DNA of 64,000 bases from Diplocloster modestus (GTDB taxonomy: Bacteria > Bacillota > Clostridia > Lachnospirales > Lachnospiraceae), in NCBI RefSeq assembly GCF_019042245.1, contig NZ_JAHQCX010000012.1:62001-126000 (forward strand), given 5' to 3'. A program made the translations under genes and the position numbers. The notes under the pieces are model-generated. The model was not told the DNA's origin, ran no database searches, and saw only the letters and a program-made list of their open reading frames with translations. Positions 16,807 to 25,368 of this stretch are shown here, in pieces; the first letter of the stretch is position 1, and each line of letters starts with the position of its first letter.

Positions 16807-17673
16807 ATGCAAAGAAAACTATGGGATTACTTCCGGATGGGAGCTGTCGGTATTCTTCTGGTGGTGGCCCTTCTGGCCGTCGGCTGTTCCAAGCAGGAGG
16901 AAGCCGGCAGGGATAAGGCTGAACCAACAAAAACACCGGCCTCGCCGAAAACAGCAACATCCACTCCCGCGGCATCTCCGTCGGTGAAACCTGCGGATAC
17001 GATGGAACCTTCCGAAGAGTCAGAAAACACAGGGGAATCATCCGGGATGACGCCGGAGCCTACCGTCAAACCAGCCACAAAGTCCTGGGTAAAGATGGCC
17101 TGCCTGGGGGACAGTATCACCGATTGGGGTGAGATCTGGATCAATGTGGTGCAGGAGAAGCTTTCCTTTGAAGAGATGTATAATCTGGGGATAGCCCAGT
17201 CGACCATCGCGGACAGCGACAAGGATCCGTTTTACGCCAGGTACCAGAGTATTCCGGCGGACAGTGATCTGATCTTCGTGTTTGGAGGAACCAATGATTT
17301 CTATCAGAATATCCCACTTGGAGCGGCTGATTCGGAGAATCCGGGAGAGTTCTGCGGAGCCCTGAATGTGCTGTGCACAGATCTTAGGCAGGAGTATCCG
17401 GACGCCCTTCTGGTATTTGCCACACCGATCCAGAGAACAAGCGCTTATGGTCCCGGACCTAACGAGGCAGGGCTCATGCTGGCCGATTATGGAGAGGCGA
17501 TGAAAGCGGTGTGCGGCGGCTGCGGGGTTCCGGTGATCGATCTGTATAATGGAAGCGGAATTACAGTCGACAATGCGGACACTTACCTGGAGGACGGACT
17601 GCATCCTAATGCAGAGGGCTATCAGCTGCTGGGAGAAGTGATTGCTGCTGAATTGAAACGATGGATGAAGTAA
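16807..17673 (+). CDS. SGNH/GDSL-family hydrolase lipoprotein
   Basis: The lipoprotein signal ends in LLAVGC, giving a lipidated Cys27. A Thr/Pro/Ser/Glu-rich linker of about 60 residues follows, then an SGNH domain: LGDSITDWG (block I Ser), FGGTNDF (block III Asn) and DGLHPNAEGY (block V Asp and His). It should be a membrane-anchored extracellular esterase or lipase-like enzyme, and could de-acylate wall or capsule sugars. I use ATG 16807 because GAGG at 16793-16796 is 10 nt upstream; ATG 16798 is only 1 nt from that RBS. Confidence 0.87.
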   Translation: MQRKLWDYFRMGAVGILLVVALLAVGCSKQEEAGRDKAEPTKTPASPKTATSTPAASPSVKPADTMEPSEESENTGESSGMTPEPTVKPATKSWVKMACLGDSITDWGEIWINVVQEKLSFEEMYNLGIAQSTIADSDKDPFYARYQSIPADSDLIFVFGGTNDFYQNIPLGAADSENPGEFCGALNVLCTDLRQEYPDALLVFATPIQRTSAYGPGPNEAGLMLADYGEAMKAVCGGCGVPVIDLYNGSGITVDNADTYLEDGLHPNAEGYQLLGEVIAAELKRWMK

Positions 17674-17716
17674 CTGGAGGAGTATTCCTTCCGTAATGAG
17701 GAGGTAGGAGAAACAG

Positions 17717-18601
17717 ATGGCTTTTTTATATTTTCTGGAAGGGATCAGGAATCCCGTGTTAAATGCGTTGTTCCAGTTTTTTACCTTTTTCGGTGAGGAG
17801 CTGTTTGTGATCGCCGCGATCTGCCTGCTCTACTGGTGTGTGGATAAGATACTGGCCTATAAAGTGGCCTTTTCCTACTTTGCTGCAGGCCTGATGGTGC
17901 AGGCTTTGAAGATCACATTCCGGGTTCCCAGGCCCTGGGTGATTGATCCGAATTTCAAACCGGTGGAATCCGCGGTGGGAACGGCGACCGGATATTCCTT
18001 CCCGAGCGGACATACCCAGGGGAGCACATCTTTATTTGGCACGATAGCGCTTGCCTCAAAAAAGAAGTGGATCAGAATCGTGTGCGTAATCATGTTCCTT
18101 ATGATCGGCTTGTCCCGTATGTATCTGGGAGTCCATACGCCCAAGGATGTGGTCACGGCCATGATTCTGGCGCTGGTGGTTGCGTGGCTGGTAAATAAAG
18201 TATTGGACAGCTACCTGCTGGATCACCGCAACGATCTGAAAATATCGGCGGCTATGTTCATCATTGCAGTTCTGATTATCATCTATGCGCTTTGCCTGTA
18301 TGGAAATGGAATACTGGAATTTTGCTATGCCGAGGACTGCTGTAAAGCGGCTGGTGCCGGTCTGGGTTTTTCGGTCGGTTGGTACATCGAGAGACGGTTT
18401 ATCAATTTTGATACCAGGGCGGCCCTTCCGGCACAGATACTCAAAGTGCTTATTGGGCTGGCTGTAGCCATAACGCTGCAGAACGGACTTAAGCTGGTGC
18501 TTGGCACCACGCTTCCCGCACATTGTATCCGTTACTTCATATTGGTCATATGGGTGATCGTACTGTATCCCATGATATTCAAACGGTTTATAAAAAAATA
18601 G
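17717..18601 (+). CDS. PAP2-family membrane phosphatase
   Basis: An integral membrane protein with the three acid-phosphatase motifs: KITFRVPRP, PSGH (FPSGHTQG) and SRMYLGVHTPKD. Several hydrophobic helices follow, to residue 294. The family removes phosphate from lipid phosphates such as phosphatidic acid, PGP or undecaprenyl pyrophosphate. It lies 43 bp after the SGNH lipoprotein gene with its own GAGGTAGGAG RBS, so the pair may share a transcript and an envelope role. The C-terminal half (about 170-294) is longer than in minimal PAP2 enzymes. Confidence 0.9.
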   Translation: MAFLYFLEGIRNPVLNALFQFFTFFGEELFVIAAICLLYWCVDKILAYKVAFSYFAAGLMVQALKITFRVPRPWVIDPNFKPVESAVGTATGYSFPSGHTQGSTSLFGTIALASKKKWIRIVCVIMFLMIGLSRMYLGVHTPKDVVTAMILALVVAWLVNKVLDSYLLDHRNDLKISAAMFIIAVLIIIYALCLYGNGILEFCYAEDCCKAAGAGLGFSVGWYIERRFINFDTRAALPAQILKVLIGLAVAITLQNGLKLVLGTTLPAHCIRYFILVIWVIVLYPMIFKRFIKK

Positions 18602-18693
18602 CAGCGTTTGAAAAAGGTTGCTTATGGTAAAGGTATGGCACGTAAGCGGCTAAAGAGCAAAGGTACTGATCACAGATAAGGAAATCATGCCAT

Positions 18694-18746
18694 AAAAAAA
18701 TCCCTTCCGACGATGCTATAACGCATCTTTTGGAAGGGATTTTTAA
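18694..18746. terminator. Bidirectional terminator between the PAP2 gene and typA
   Basis: AATCCCTTCC pairs with GGAAGGGATT, with GATGC/GCATC inside, an A-run on the left and a T-run on the right. It serves both converging genes. Confidence 0.85.
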
Positions 18747-18747
18747 A

Positions 18748-20574
18748 TTATTTCTGACTGGCCCGTTTACGAAGCTTGGGATCCAGAATTTTCTTACGAA
18801 TTCTCAAATGATTCGGAGTAATCTCTAACAGCTCATCGGTATCGATAAACTCCAGACACTGTTCCAGACTCATTACCTTCGGAGGGGACAGCTTCAGCGC
18901 TTCGTCTGAACCGGATGCACGGGTATTGGTCAGCTGTTTGCGGCGGCAGACATTTACTTCGATGTCATCCGACTTTCCATTCTGTCCGACTACCATACCG
19001 GAATAAACTTTTTCGCCGGGTCCGATAAACAAGGTACCGCGCTCCTGAGCGTTAAATAACCCGTAAGTGATCGATTCACCGGTCTCAAAGGCAATCAAAG
19101 AACCCTGTTTACGATACTGGATATCTCCTTTGTAAGGACCATAGTCATCAAAGATCGTATTCATGATACCATTTCCTTTGGTATCTGTCATGAATTCCCC
19201 CCGGTAACCGATCAGGCCTCTGGATGGGATCGAAAACTCCAGGCGGGTATATCCACCATTAGACGCTCCCATGTTCCTTAATTCACCTTTACGCTGCCCC
19301 AGCTTTTCAATGACGCTGCCTGAAAATTCGTCCGGCACGTCGATGAAAACCAACTCCATGGGTTCCAGTTTTTTCCCTTTTTCATCCTCATGGTAGATTA
19401 CTTCCGCTTTGCTGACTGCGAATTCATAACCTTCCCGTCTCATATTCTCAATCAATACAGACAGATGCAATTCTCCCCGGCCGGAAACCTTAAAGGCTTC
19501 CGTGGTTTCCGTCTCTTCCACGCGAAGGCTGACGTCCGTATTCAATTCCCGGAACAGACGGTCTCTCAGATGTCTGGATGTGACATATTTACCCTCCAGT
19601 CCGGCCAGAGGGCTGTCATTTACAATAAACTGCATGGAAATCGTCGGTTCGCTGATCTTCTGGAATGGAATGGCTACCGGATTATCCGGAGAACAGATGG
19701 TGTCCCCGATATGAATATCCGCGATACCGGAGATCGCGACGATCGAACCGATGCCCGCTTCCGATACTTCCATCCGGTTTAAACCGTCAAACTCATAAAG
19801 CTTGCTGATCTTAACCTTATTTCTCTTATCCGGTTCATGAGCGTTCACCAGAACCGCTTCCTGATTTACCTTAAGGGAGCCGTTATCCACTTTACCCACG
19901 CCGATCCGGCCCACATATTCATTATAATCAATGGTACTGATCAGAACCTGAGTGTCCGCGTCGGGATCTCCCTCAGGCGCCGGGATATAATCCAGAATCG
20001 TCTCGAAGAGCGGGATCATATTCTGAGGATCCTCAGTCAGATCCAGAATGGCATAGCCGGCTTTCGCAGAGGCATACACAAACGGACAGTCCAGCTGTTC
20101 GTCCGAGGCGTCCAGATCCATAAAAAGTTCCAATACCTCATCAATGACGGTATCCGGCCGTGCTTCCGGGCGGTCGATCTTATTAATACAGACAATCACC
20201 GGAAGGTTCAGTTCCAAAGCCTTCATCAATACGAACTTCGTCTGAGGCATCGGACCTTCGAACGCGTCGACGACCAGAACGACCCCATTCACCATTTTTA
20301 AAACACGTTCCACTTCACCACCGAAGTCCGCATGTCCGGGCGTATCGATGATGTTGATTTTAGTACCTTTATAATGAACCGCGGTATTTTTCGACAAAAT
20401 GGTAATTCCGCGTTCCCGCTCGATGTCATTGGAGTCCATGACCCGTTCTGCGACCTCCTGGTTTTCACGGAAAACACCGCTCTGCTTCAGCAGCTCATCA
20501 ACCAGTGTGGTTTTACCATGATCTACGTGGGCGATGATTGCGATATTCCGAATATCCTCACGTTTGGTTTTCAT
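18748..20574 (-). CDS. typA: Ribosome-associated translational GTPase TypA/BipA
   Basis: A 608-residue translation-factor GTPase. [14 protein letters not shown] (P-loop), RERGITI (switch I), [12 protein letters not shown] (G3) and NKIDRP (G4) are all intact, followed by the EF-G-like domains and the TypA-specific C-terminus ([27 protein letters not shown]). TypA assists ribosome assembly and stress translation. I place the start at 20574 ([10 protein letters not shown]) behind an AAGGA RBS. The open frame runs further upstream into the giant palindrome, but that part is not protein-like. Confidence 0.97.
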   Translation of the reverse strand: MKTKREDIRNIAIIAHVDHGKTTLVDELLKQSGVFRENQEVAERVMDSNDIERERGITILSKNTAVHYKGTKINIIDTPGHADFGGEVERVLKMVNGVVLVVDAFEGPMPQTKFVLMKALELNLPVIVCINKIDRPEARPDTVIDEVLELFMDLDASDEQLDCPFVYASAKAGYAILDLTEDPQNMIPLFETILDYIPAPEGDPDADTQVLISTIDYNEYVGRIGVGKVDNGSLKVNQEAVLVNAHEPDKRNKVKISKLYEFDGLNRMEVSEAGIGSIVAISGIADIHIGDTICSPDNPVAIPFQKISEPTISMQFIVNDSPLAGLEGKYVTSRHLRDRLFRELNTDVSLRVEETETTEAFKVSGRGELHLSVLIENMRREGYEFAVSKAEVIYHEDEKGKKLEPMELVFIDVPDEFSGSVIEKLGQRKGELRNMGASNGGYTRLEFSIPSRGLIGYRGEFMTDTKGNGIMNTIFDDYGPYKGDIQYRKQGSLIAFETGESITYGLFNAQERGTLFIGPGEKVYSGMVVGQNGKSDDIEVNVCRRKQLTNTRASGSDEALKLSPPKVMSLEQCLEFIDTDELLEITPNHLRIRKKILDPKLRKRASQK

Positions 20575-20626
20575 AAAATGTCCTTCTTTCTTACTAATTA
20601 ACAAAATTAAGCATTGCAACTTACTT

Positions 20627-20654
20627 AGTTTACCACATTTTGGCGAGATTACAA
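20627..20654 (-). promoter_or_regulatory. Probable typA promoter
   Basis: On the minus strand TTGTAA (20649-20654) and TAAACT (20627-20632) are 16 bp apart. Transcription would start about 45 nt before the typA ATG, so the palindrome upstream is not in the typA transcript. Confidence 0.5.
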
Positions 20655-20719
20655 GGCATTGCGGTAATAAAGTCGAAAATTTTGGAGGGCGGAGCTGGGG
20701 GGGGCTCCGCGTGGGGGGC

Positions 20720-21053
20720 GGAAAACCCGGGATCACTGCGGGGATAGGTTTGGGGGCGGATACGCCGGTCTGCGCAAGAATGCTGCCTGCGGGCTTAGGG
20801 CTGAATGCTGTGCAGCTGCTAAGCAAACTCCGGAAGCCGGATTCAGGAACCGAGCCTATTCGTCAGGAACGCTGGATGCGTTCCCGACTCAGAGGCTCTT
20901 GCCCGTCGGACGTGAAGTCCGCCGTGCATCCTGAATCCGGCTTCCGGAGTTTACTAAGCAGCTGCACAGCCGCCCTATGCCCGCAGGCAGCGTTCTTGCG
21001 CAGACCGGCGTATCCGCCCCCAAACCTATCCCCGCAGTGATCCCGGGTTTTCC
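20720..21053. repeat. Giant near-perfect palindrome with a structured apical loop
   Basis: The left arm (20720-20848, 129 nt) is almost the exact reverse complement of the right arm (20929-21053, 125 nt), with a 4-nt indel and a few mismatches. The 80-nt loop folds again: GAGCCT/AGGCTC (20852-20857, 20893-20898) encloses GGAACGC/GCGTTCC, and CGGAC/GTCCG (20907-20921) follows. A separate short hairpin, GCGGAGC/GCTCCGC, lies at 20689-20710. The block is GC-rich against AT-rich flanks, contains no gene, and lies upstream of both typA (leftward) and the SSB-like gene (rightward). Confidence 0.9.
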
Positions 21054-21096
21054 TTGGTAGGTGCGCAGACATCTTGGTAAATGGAGCTTATTTTAT

Positions 21097-21138
21097 ATAG
21101 GAAGTTAGACGTGTAGAAATAGGAAGTTAGCCGTAGAA
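21097..21138 (+). repeat. Tandem 22/20-bp direct repeat
   Basis: ATAGGAAGTTAG-ACGTG-TAGAA is followed at once by ATAGGAAGTTAG-CCG-TAGAA. The rest of the 21073-21414 spacer is AT-rich with a small hairpin (GGACAG/CTGTCC, 21373-21391) before the SSB-like gene; I see no gene there. Confidence 0.5.
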
Positions 21139-21414
21139 GACTTTTGGATCTAAGAGATAACGGGGGGAGGACATGGATTGGAATTGATTATGGAAAGGGA
21201 ATGGAAAATATTACCAGCGAAAAATCGGTATTAAAATGTAATAATTTTTAAAAAGATGAATAAGCTTTTATAAATTGGAAATAATTGTAAAAAATTTCGT
21301 AATTTGAGTTCTAAAGGTTATTTTTACGGCATATATATTCTATTAACTATAAGAAAAACAAGGTACATCGTCGGACAGTGTGATGCTGTCCCAAGAGGAA
21401 GGGAGTAAAATTTC

Positions 21415-22053
21415 ATGACAGATAAGGTAATCGATAGGGTAATCGAAAACAATCAGGTAACTATTATAGGGGAGATCATTTCGGATTTTTCATTCAGCCA
21501 TGAGGTGTTCGGGGAGGGCTTCTACATGGTGGATGTGAACGTGAGGAGACTCAGTGATTCCTATGATCGTATTCCGCTGATGGTATCTGAAAGGCTCATT
21601 GATGTGACCAGGGATTATCGGGGAGAATCTATACAGGTGGCCGGACAGTTTCGATCCTACAACAGGCACGAGGAGAAAAAGAACAGACTGGTTTTATCCG
21701 TTTTTGTAAGAGAGTTGGAATTTATTTCTGAGGAAGTTGAAAATGCCAAGACGAACCAGATTTTCCTGGACGGATATATCTGTAAACCGCCGGTTTACCG
21801 GAAGACTCCGCTGGGCAGGGAGATCGCGGATTTGCTTTTGGCGGTCAACAGGCCGTATGGTAAATCGGACTATATTCCGTGTATCTGCTGGGGCAGAAAT
21901 GCCAGATATGCCTCCGGGTTTGAGGTGGGAGGACATGTGGAGATCTGGGGCAGGATTCAGAGCCGGGAATATATGAAGAAAATAGATGAAAATGATGCGG
22001 AGAAACGCATCGCTTATGAAGTTTCCGTCAGTAAACTGGAGTATATCGAATAG
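21415..22053 (+). CDS. SSB-like protein with two OB-fold-like halves
   Basis: Residues about 10-105 (NNQVTIIGEIISDFSFSHEVFGEGFYMVDVNV) and about 110-212 (NQIFLDGYICKPPVYRKTPLGREIADLLLAVNR) each look like an OB fold of the single-stranded DNA-binding protein type; the second has the typical ADLLLAV and YIPCICWGRNA segments. The acidic C-terminal tail of housekeeping SSB is absent, so this is probably an accessory SSB and not the replication SSB. The RBS GAGGAAGGGAG is well placed. The gene stands alone between the palindrome and the corrinoid gene. Confidence 0.8.
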   Translation: MTDKVIDRVIENNQVTIIGEIISDFSFSHEVFGEGFYMVDVNVRRLSDSYDRIPLMVSERLIDVTRDYRGESIQVAGQFRSYNRHEEKKNRLVLSVFVRELEFISEEVENAKTNQIFLDGYICKPPVYRKTPLGREIADLLLAVNRPYGKSDYIPCICWGRNARYASGFEVGGHVEIWGRIQSREYMKKIDENDAEKRIAYEVSVSKLEYIE

Positions 22054-22163
22054 CAGACCGGAGTGTGTCGAATAGAAAAGATTTGCAAATTCTGTGAATA
22101 TATAGTAACATAAGGGAAAATGTTTACAGTAGGTTTTACTTCCACGGAATGAAGAGGTGCATT

Positions 22164-22661
22164 ATGAATAGAGGACTCGTACAGGTTTACTGCGGTGGCG
22201 GCAAGGGAAAGACCACGGCGGCTCTGGGACAAGGAATTCGTGCAGCAAGTCAAGGCAAATCCGTGATTATAATCCAGTTCCTGAAAAGGAAGAATGAAGA
22301 AGAGATCGACTTTATCAGGCGTCTCGAACCGGAGATTAAGCTGTTCCGGTTTGAGAAGAATGAAGTGTGTTTTGATGAGCTCGATGAGGAAAGTAAAAAT
22401 GAAGAGATCATGAACATCAAGAACGGTATGAATTTTGCCAAAAAGGTTTTGGTTACCGGGGAATGTAATGTTCTGATTTTGGATGAGATTCTGGGCTTGC
22501 TGGATCATGAGATTATAGGCCTGGACGATGTGAAAGTGCTGATCGATGCCATGGACGAGGAGACGGAATTGATTATGACAGGTATCCATGCCTGCGAGAA
22601 AATGATCGGTATCGCCGATGCGGTTTATCGTATAGAAACTGTTAAAACTCCAAATCCGTGA
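22164..22661 (+). CDS. cobO: Cob(I)yrinic acid a,c-diamide adenosyltransferase (CobO/BtuR type)
   Basis: A 165-residue P-loop protein with YCGGGKGKTTAALGQGIRA at the N-terminus and VLILDEILGLLDHEII as the Walker B region. The family transfers the 5'-deoxyadenosyl group of ATP to reduced corrinoids. It is slightly short for the family. No other cobalamin genes are in the window, though the radical SAM protein at 6289 is of the B12-binding type. I use ATG 22164 with AGAGGTG upstream; ATG 22149 has no RBS. Confidence 0.85.
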   Translation: MNRGLVQVYCGGGKGKTTAALGQGIRAASQGKSVIIIQFLKRKNEEEIDFIRRLEPEIKLFRFEKNEVCFDELDEESKNEEIMNIKNGMNFAKKVLVTGECNVLILDEILGLLDHEIIGLDDVKVLIDAMDEETELIMTGIHACEKMIGIADAVYRIETVKTPNP

Positions 22662-22691
22662 TTGACATTAGAGCGGAACTTGTGCTATAGT
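22662..22691 (+). promoter_or_regulatory. Promoter of the dap operon
   Basis: Consensus TTGACA (22662-22667) and an extended -10 TGCTATAGT (TATAGT 22686-22691) with an 18-bp spacer. The -35 begins at the base after the cobO stop codon. Confidence 0.75.
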
Positions 22692-22714
22692 AGCGTTAAA
22701 TTAAATACCGAGTT

Positions 22715-22880
22715 AGATAGAGGTTGCGTTTTTCATGAGTACATTACCGGATTGTGGTCAGGCACGTAAGAAGGTATGGAAAGGGACGAACGCCGAAGGG
22801 GCAGATTTCCTGATGATTTGTTGCCTGGGCATATAATTAATAGTTATATGACTGTCATCGTAAAAGATGGGGCGCTATCC
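22715..22880 (+). promoter_or_regulatory. Lysine riboswitch (L box)
   Basis: The aptamer has the L-box landmarks in order: GATAGAGGTTGCG, CATGAGTA, AAGGG-CGAACGCCGAAGG, GGGCATAT...ATATGACTGTCA and the closing GGGGCGCTATC. The outer GATAG/CTATC forms P1. It lies between the dap promoter and a terminator, upstream of dapA, so excess lysine should stop transcription of dapA-dapB. Confidence 0.92.
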
Positions 22881-22925
22881 AAAGAACAAGGTCGTTGATA
22901 TTTCTACGGCGTAGATTTCTTTACA

Positions 22926-22957
22926 GGCAGACTCATCAGTCTGCCTTATTTTATTCT
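22926..22957 (+). terminator. Terminator of the lysine riboswitch expression platform
   Basis: GGCAGACT pairs perfectly with AGTCTGCC and is followed by TTATTTTATT, about 55 nt before dapA. Confidence 0.88.
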
Positions 22958-23012
22958 ATTGGAAAATATCCTATTTTAACTCATCCGCCAAATAAGAAAG
23001 GAGAGGATTTTA

Positions 23013-23912
23013 ATGGCATTATTTGAAGGAGCAGGTGTGGCAATCATCACACCGTTTACAGAAGACTTAAAGGTGAATTACGACAAACTTGGGGAACTGA
23101 TTGATTTCCAGATTGAAAATGGGACCGACAGTATCATTATCTGCGGAACCACCGGTGAGGCTTCCGCTATGACCCATGAGGAACATCTGGAATGTATCCG
23201 GTATACGGTAGAAAGAGTCGCCGGCCGGGTGCCGGTGATCGCAGGAAGCGGGTCCAACTGGACCGATACGGCTGTCTATCTGTCCCAGGAAGCGGAAAAA
23301 CGCGGAGCGGACGGTCTGCTGGTCGTATCCCCCTATTATAATAAGGCCACACAGAAGGGATTATATGCACACTTCAAAGCGGTCGCGGATTCCGTAAAGA
23401 TTCCCATTATCCTTTACAATATCCAGGGACGTACCGGTGTCAATATTCAGCCGTCCACCCTGGTGGGACTGATCCGGGATGTGGAGAATATCGTGGGAGT
23501 GAAGGAAGCCAGCGGCAATATTTCACAGGTGGCAAAGATCATGAGTCTTGCCCAGGAGCAGGGAGTTACCGTGGATCTGTACTCCGGCAATGACGATCAG
23601 GTATTGCCGCTCTTATCTCTGGGGGGAAAGGGTGTGATCTCGGTTCTGTCCAATGTAGCGCCCCGCTTTACCCATGATATGGTGGCCAGATATATGGCGG
23701 GCGATGTAAAGGGAAGCATGGAAATGCAGCTGAAAGCGATTCCGCTGATTGACCAGCTGTTCTGTGAAGTGAATCCGATCCCTGTTAAAGCGGCTGTCAA
23801 TATGATGGGGGTTGACGTGGGCGGCTTAAGACTGCCGCTGACGGTTATGGAAGACGCACATCAGATAAATTTAAGAAGAGCGATGGAGGAATTCGGAATC
23901 CCGCTTGCGTAA
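23013..23912 (+). CDS. dapA: 4-hydroxy-tetrahydrodipicolinate synthase
   Basis: The enzyme condenses pyruvate with aspartate semialdehyde in lysine/diaminopimelate synthesis. Schiff-base Lys164 is in VGVKEASGN, Tyr135 in ILYNIQGRTG and Thr46-Thr47 in CGTTGEAS. It is 299 residues, of normal length, and cytoplasmic. AAGGAGAGG precedes the ATG. It is first in the riboswitch-controlled operon, 13 bp before dapB. Confidence 0.97.
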   Translation: MALFEGAGVAIITPFTEDLKVNYDKLGELIDFQIENGTDSIIICGTTGEASAMTHEEHLECIRYTVERVAGRVPVIAGSGSNWTDTAVYLSQEAEKRGADGLLVVSPYYNKATQKGLYAHFKAVADSVKIPIILYNIQGRTGVNIQPSTLVGLIRDVENIVGVKEASGNISQVAKIMSLAQEQGVTVDLYSGNDDQVLPLLSLGGKGVISVLSNVAPRFTHDMVARYMAGDVKGSMEMQLKAIPLIDQLFCEVNPIPVKAAVNMMGVDVGGLRLPLTVMEDAHQINLRRAMEEFGIPLA

Positions 23913-23925
23913 GGAGGAACGTACC

Positions 23926-24690
23926 ATGATAAGGGTGATTATGCATGGCTGTAATGGAAAGATGGGGCAGGTGATCACCGGTTTGATGAGAGGGGACGCC
24001 GAGGCACAGATCGCAGCCGGTGTGGATCCTTTTACAGGAACGGCGAATGATTATCCGGTATTTGCGAACATAGAGGACTGTGATGTGAAGGCGGATGTGA
24101 TAATCGATTTCGCATCGGCGAAAGCGGTGGACGCACTGCTCGATTACAGTGTGGATAGACAGATTCCCGTGGTATTGTGTACCACCGGATTGAGCGAAGA
24201 GCAGCTGGAGAAGGTAAAAGCGGCCAGTGAAAAAGTTGCCATATTGAAATCCGCCAATATGTCAATGGGAATCAACATACTGCTGAAGCTGATCCAGGAG
24301 GCGGCCAGGGTGCTGGCGCCGGCCGGATTTGATATGGAGATCGTTGAAAAACATCACAATCAGAAGGTGGACGCTCCCAGCGGGACAGCGCTGGCCCTGG
24401 CCGATGCCTTAAGGGAGGCGCTTCCGGATGAATATACCTATGTGTATGACCGCAGTCAGAAAAGGGAAAAGAGAGATTCCCACGAGATAGGCATCCAGGC
24501 TGTACGGGGCGGTTCGATCGTGGGGGAACATGAGGTTATTTTCGCAGGCACGGATGAGGTGATTACCTTTGAGCATACCGCATATTCCAAGGCTATTTTT
24601 GGAAAAGGCGCGGTTCAGGCGGCGAAGTTCCTGGCCGGAAAGCCGGCAGGGATGTACAATATGAGCCATGTGATCGAGGGAAGCTGTTAG
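23926..24690 (+). CDS. dapB: 4-hydroxy-tetrahydrodipicolinate reductase
   Basis: The NAD(P)H reductase of the next step after DapA. It has the Rossmann loop HGCNGKMG and the catalytic EKHHNQKVDAPSGTA block with the paired histidines and lysine. It is 254 residues, of normal length. The start at 23926 (MIRVIMHG) follows AAGGAGG; a longer frame beginning at 23905 overlaps dapA and lacks an RBS. Confidence 0.97.
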   Translation: MIRVIMHGCNGKMGQVITGLMRGDAEAQIAAGVDPFTGTANDYPVFANIEDCDVKADVIIDFASAKAVDALLDYSVDRQIPVVLCTTGLSEEQLEKVKAASEKVAILKSANMSMGINILLKLIQEAARVLAPAGFDMEIVEKHHNQKVDAPSGTALALADALREALPDEYTYVYDRSQKREKRDSHEIGIQAVRGGSIVGEHEVIFAGTDEVITFEHTAYSKAIFGKGAVQAAKFLAGKPAGMYNMSHVIEGSC

Positions 24691-24757
24691 AGCGGGGGAA
24701 CCTTTTTGGGGAGTACTGCATATAGTAAGGTATATGTTAGTGTGAAGGAGCTCTCTA

Positions 24758-25183
24758 ATGAACATGGAGTTTACCCCTTTTTATATGAACTATCCGGAGC
24801 CGGTATATAATTATGCGGGTCTGGAGCAGGATTGGGATATGGAGAGGCTTAAGAACCTGTATCCGAATGTGGCGAAAGAGGTCCAGACGGTCGTGGAGGA
24901 CGAATGCGATAAGCTGGAGTACGACGGCAGCGTAATGTTCGACGAATATCCGGATCAGCTGATGTTCCGGAGAATCTGCGGAAACATTTACAACAGAGTA
25001 AAACATCTGGAGGGCGGAGTGCAGGCGGTTGAGGTGCAGACGGAAGAGACAGAGGACGTCACTTCCATGAACTACAGGAGGCCTTCCAGAAATAACTGGC
25101 TGGAAGACATGATCGCTATTATGCTGGTGAATGAAATGCATAGGAGACGCTGCAGATACAGAAACTGCAGGGGATGGTATTAA
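24758..25183 (+). CDS. Conserved protein of unknown function with an Arg/Cys/Tyr-rich tail
   Basis: The 141-residue protein has a Pro/Tyr/Asn-rich start (FTPFYMNYPEPVYNY), an acidic helical middle (YPNVAKEVQTVVEDECDKLEYDGSVMFDEYPDQLMFRRICGNIYNRV) and a basic, aromatic end (EMHRRRCRYRNCRGWY). Such composition is seen in small spore-coat or envelope-associated proteins of Clostridia, but this is a guess. I do not recognise a named domain. AAGGAG is 7 nt before the ATG. It lies 67 bp after dapB and before a terminator, so it may be the last gene of the lysine-regulated transcript. Confidence 0.7.
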   Translation: MNMEFTPFYMNYPEPVYNYAGLEQDWDMERLKNLYPNVAKEVQTVVEDECDKLEYDGSVMFDEYPDQLMFRRICGNIYNRVKHLEGGVQAVEVQTEETEDVTSMNYRRPSRNNWLEDMIAIMLVNEMHRRRCRYRNCRGWY

Positions 25184-25198
25184 AAGAACATAGAAAAA

Positions 25199-25241
25199 TG
25201 GATCGGTAACCGGTAATGGCCGGATGCCGGTCCATTTTTTG
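25199..25241 (+). terminator. Rho-independent terminator
   Basis: TGGA-TCGG/CCGG-TCCA forms the stem with a GC-rich inner part, followed by six T residues. It closes the dap transcript. Confidence 0.8.
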
Positions 25242-25368
25242 TCGTTGTTTCGTTGATTAGAGTTACTTTTATACACTAAAAATACACTCTGATTCAAGAA
25301 AATAATTCTATTTTCCTATATCCTAACTATATCGGGATAAGGTATCGATAAAGCAGAGGAGGTAAATC

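Noticed and set aside
20575..20826. N-terminal extension of typA into the palindrome
   Set aside because: The residues are Pro/Ser-rich translation of a palindromic arm. TypA starts naturally at 20574 behind an RBS.
20534..21040. Open frames through the giant palindrome on both strands
   Set aside because: They mirror each other because of the inverted repeat, have no RBS and resemble no protein.
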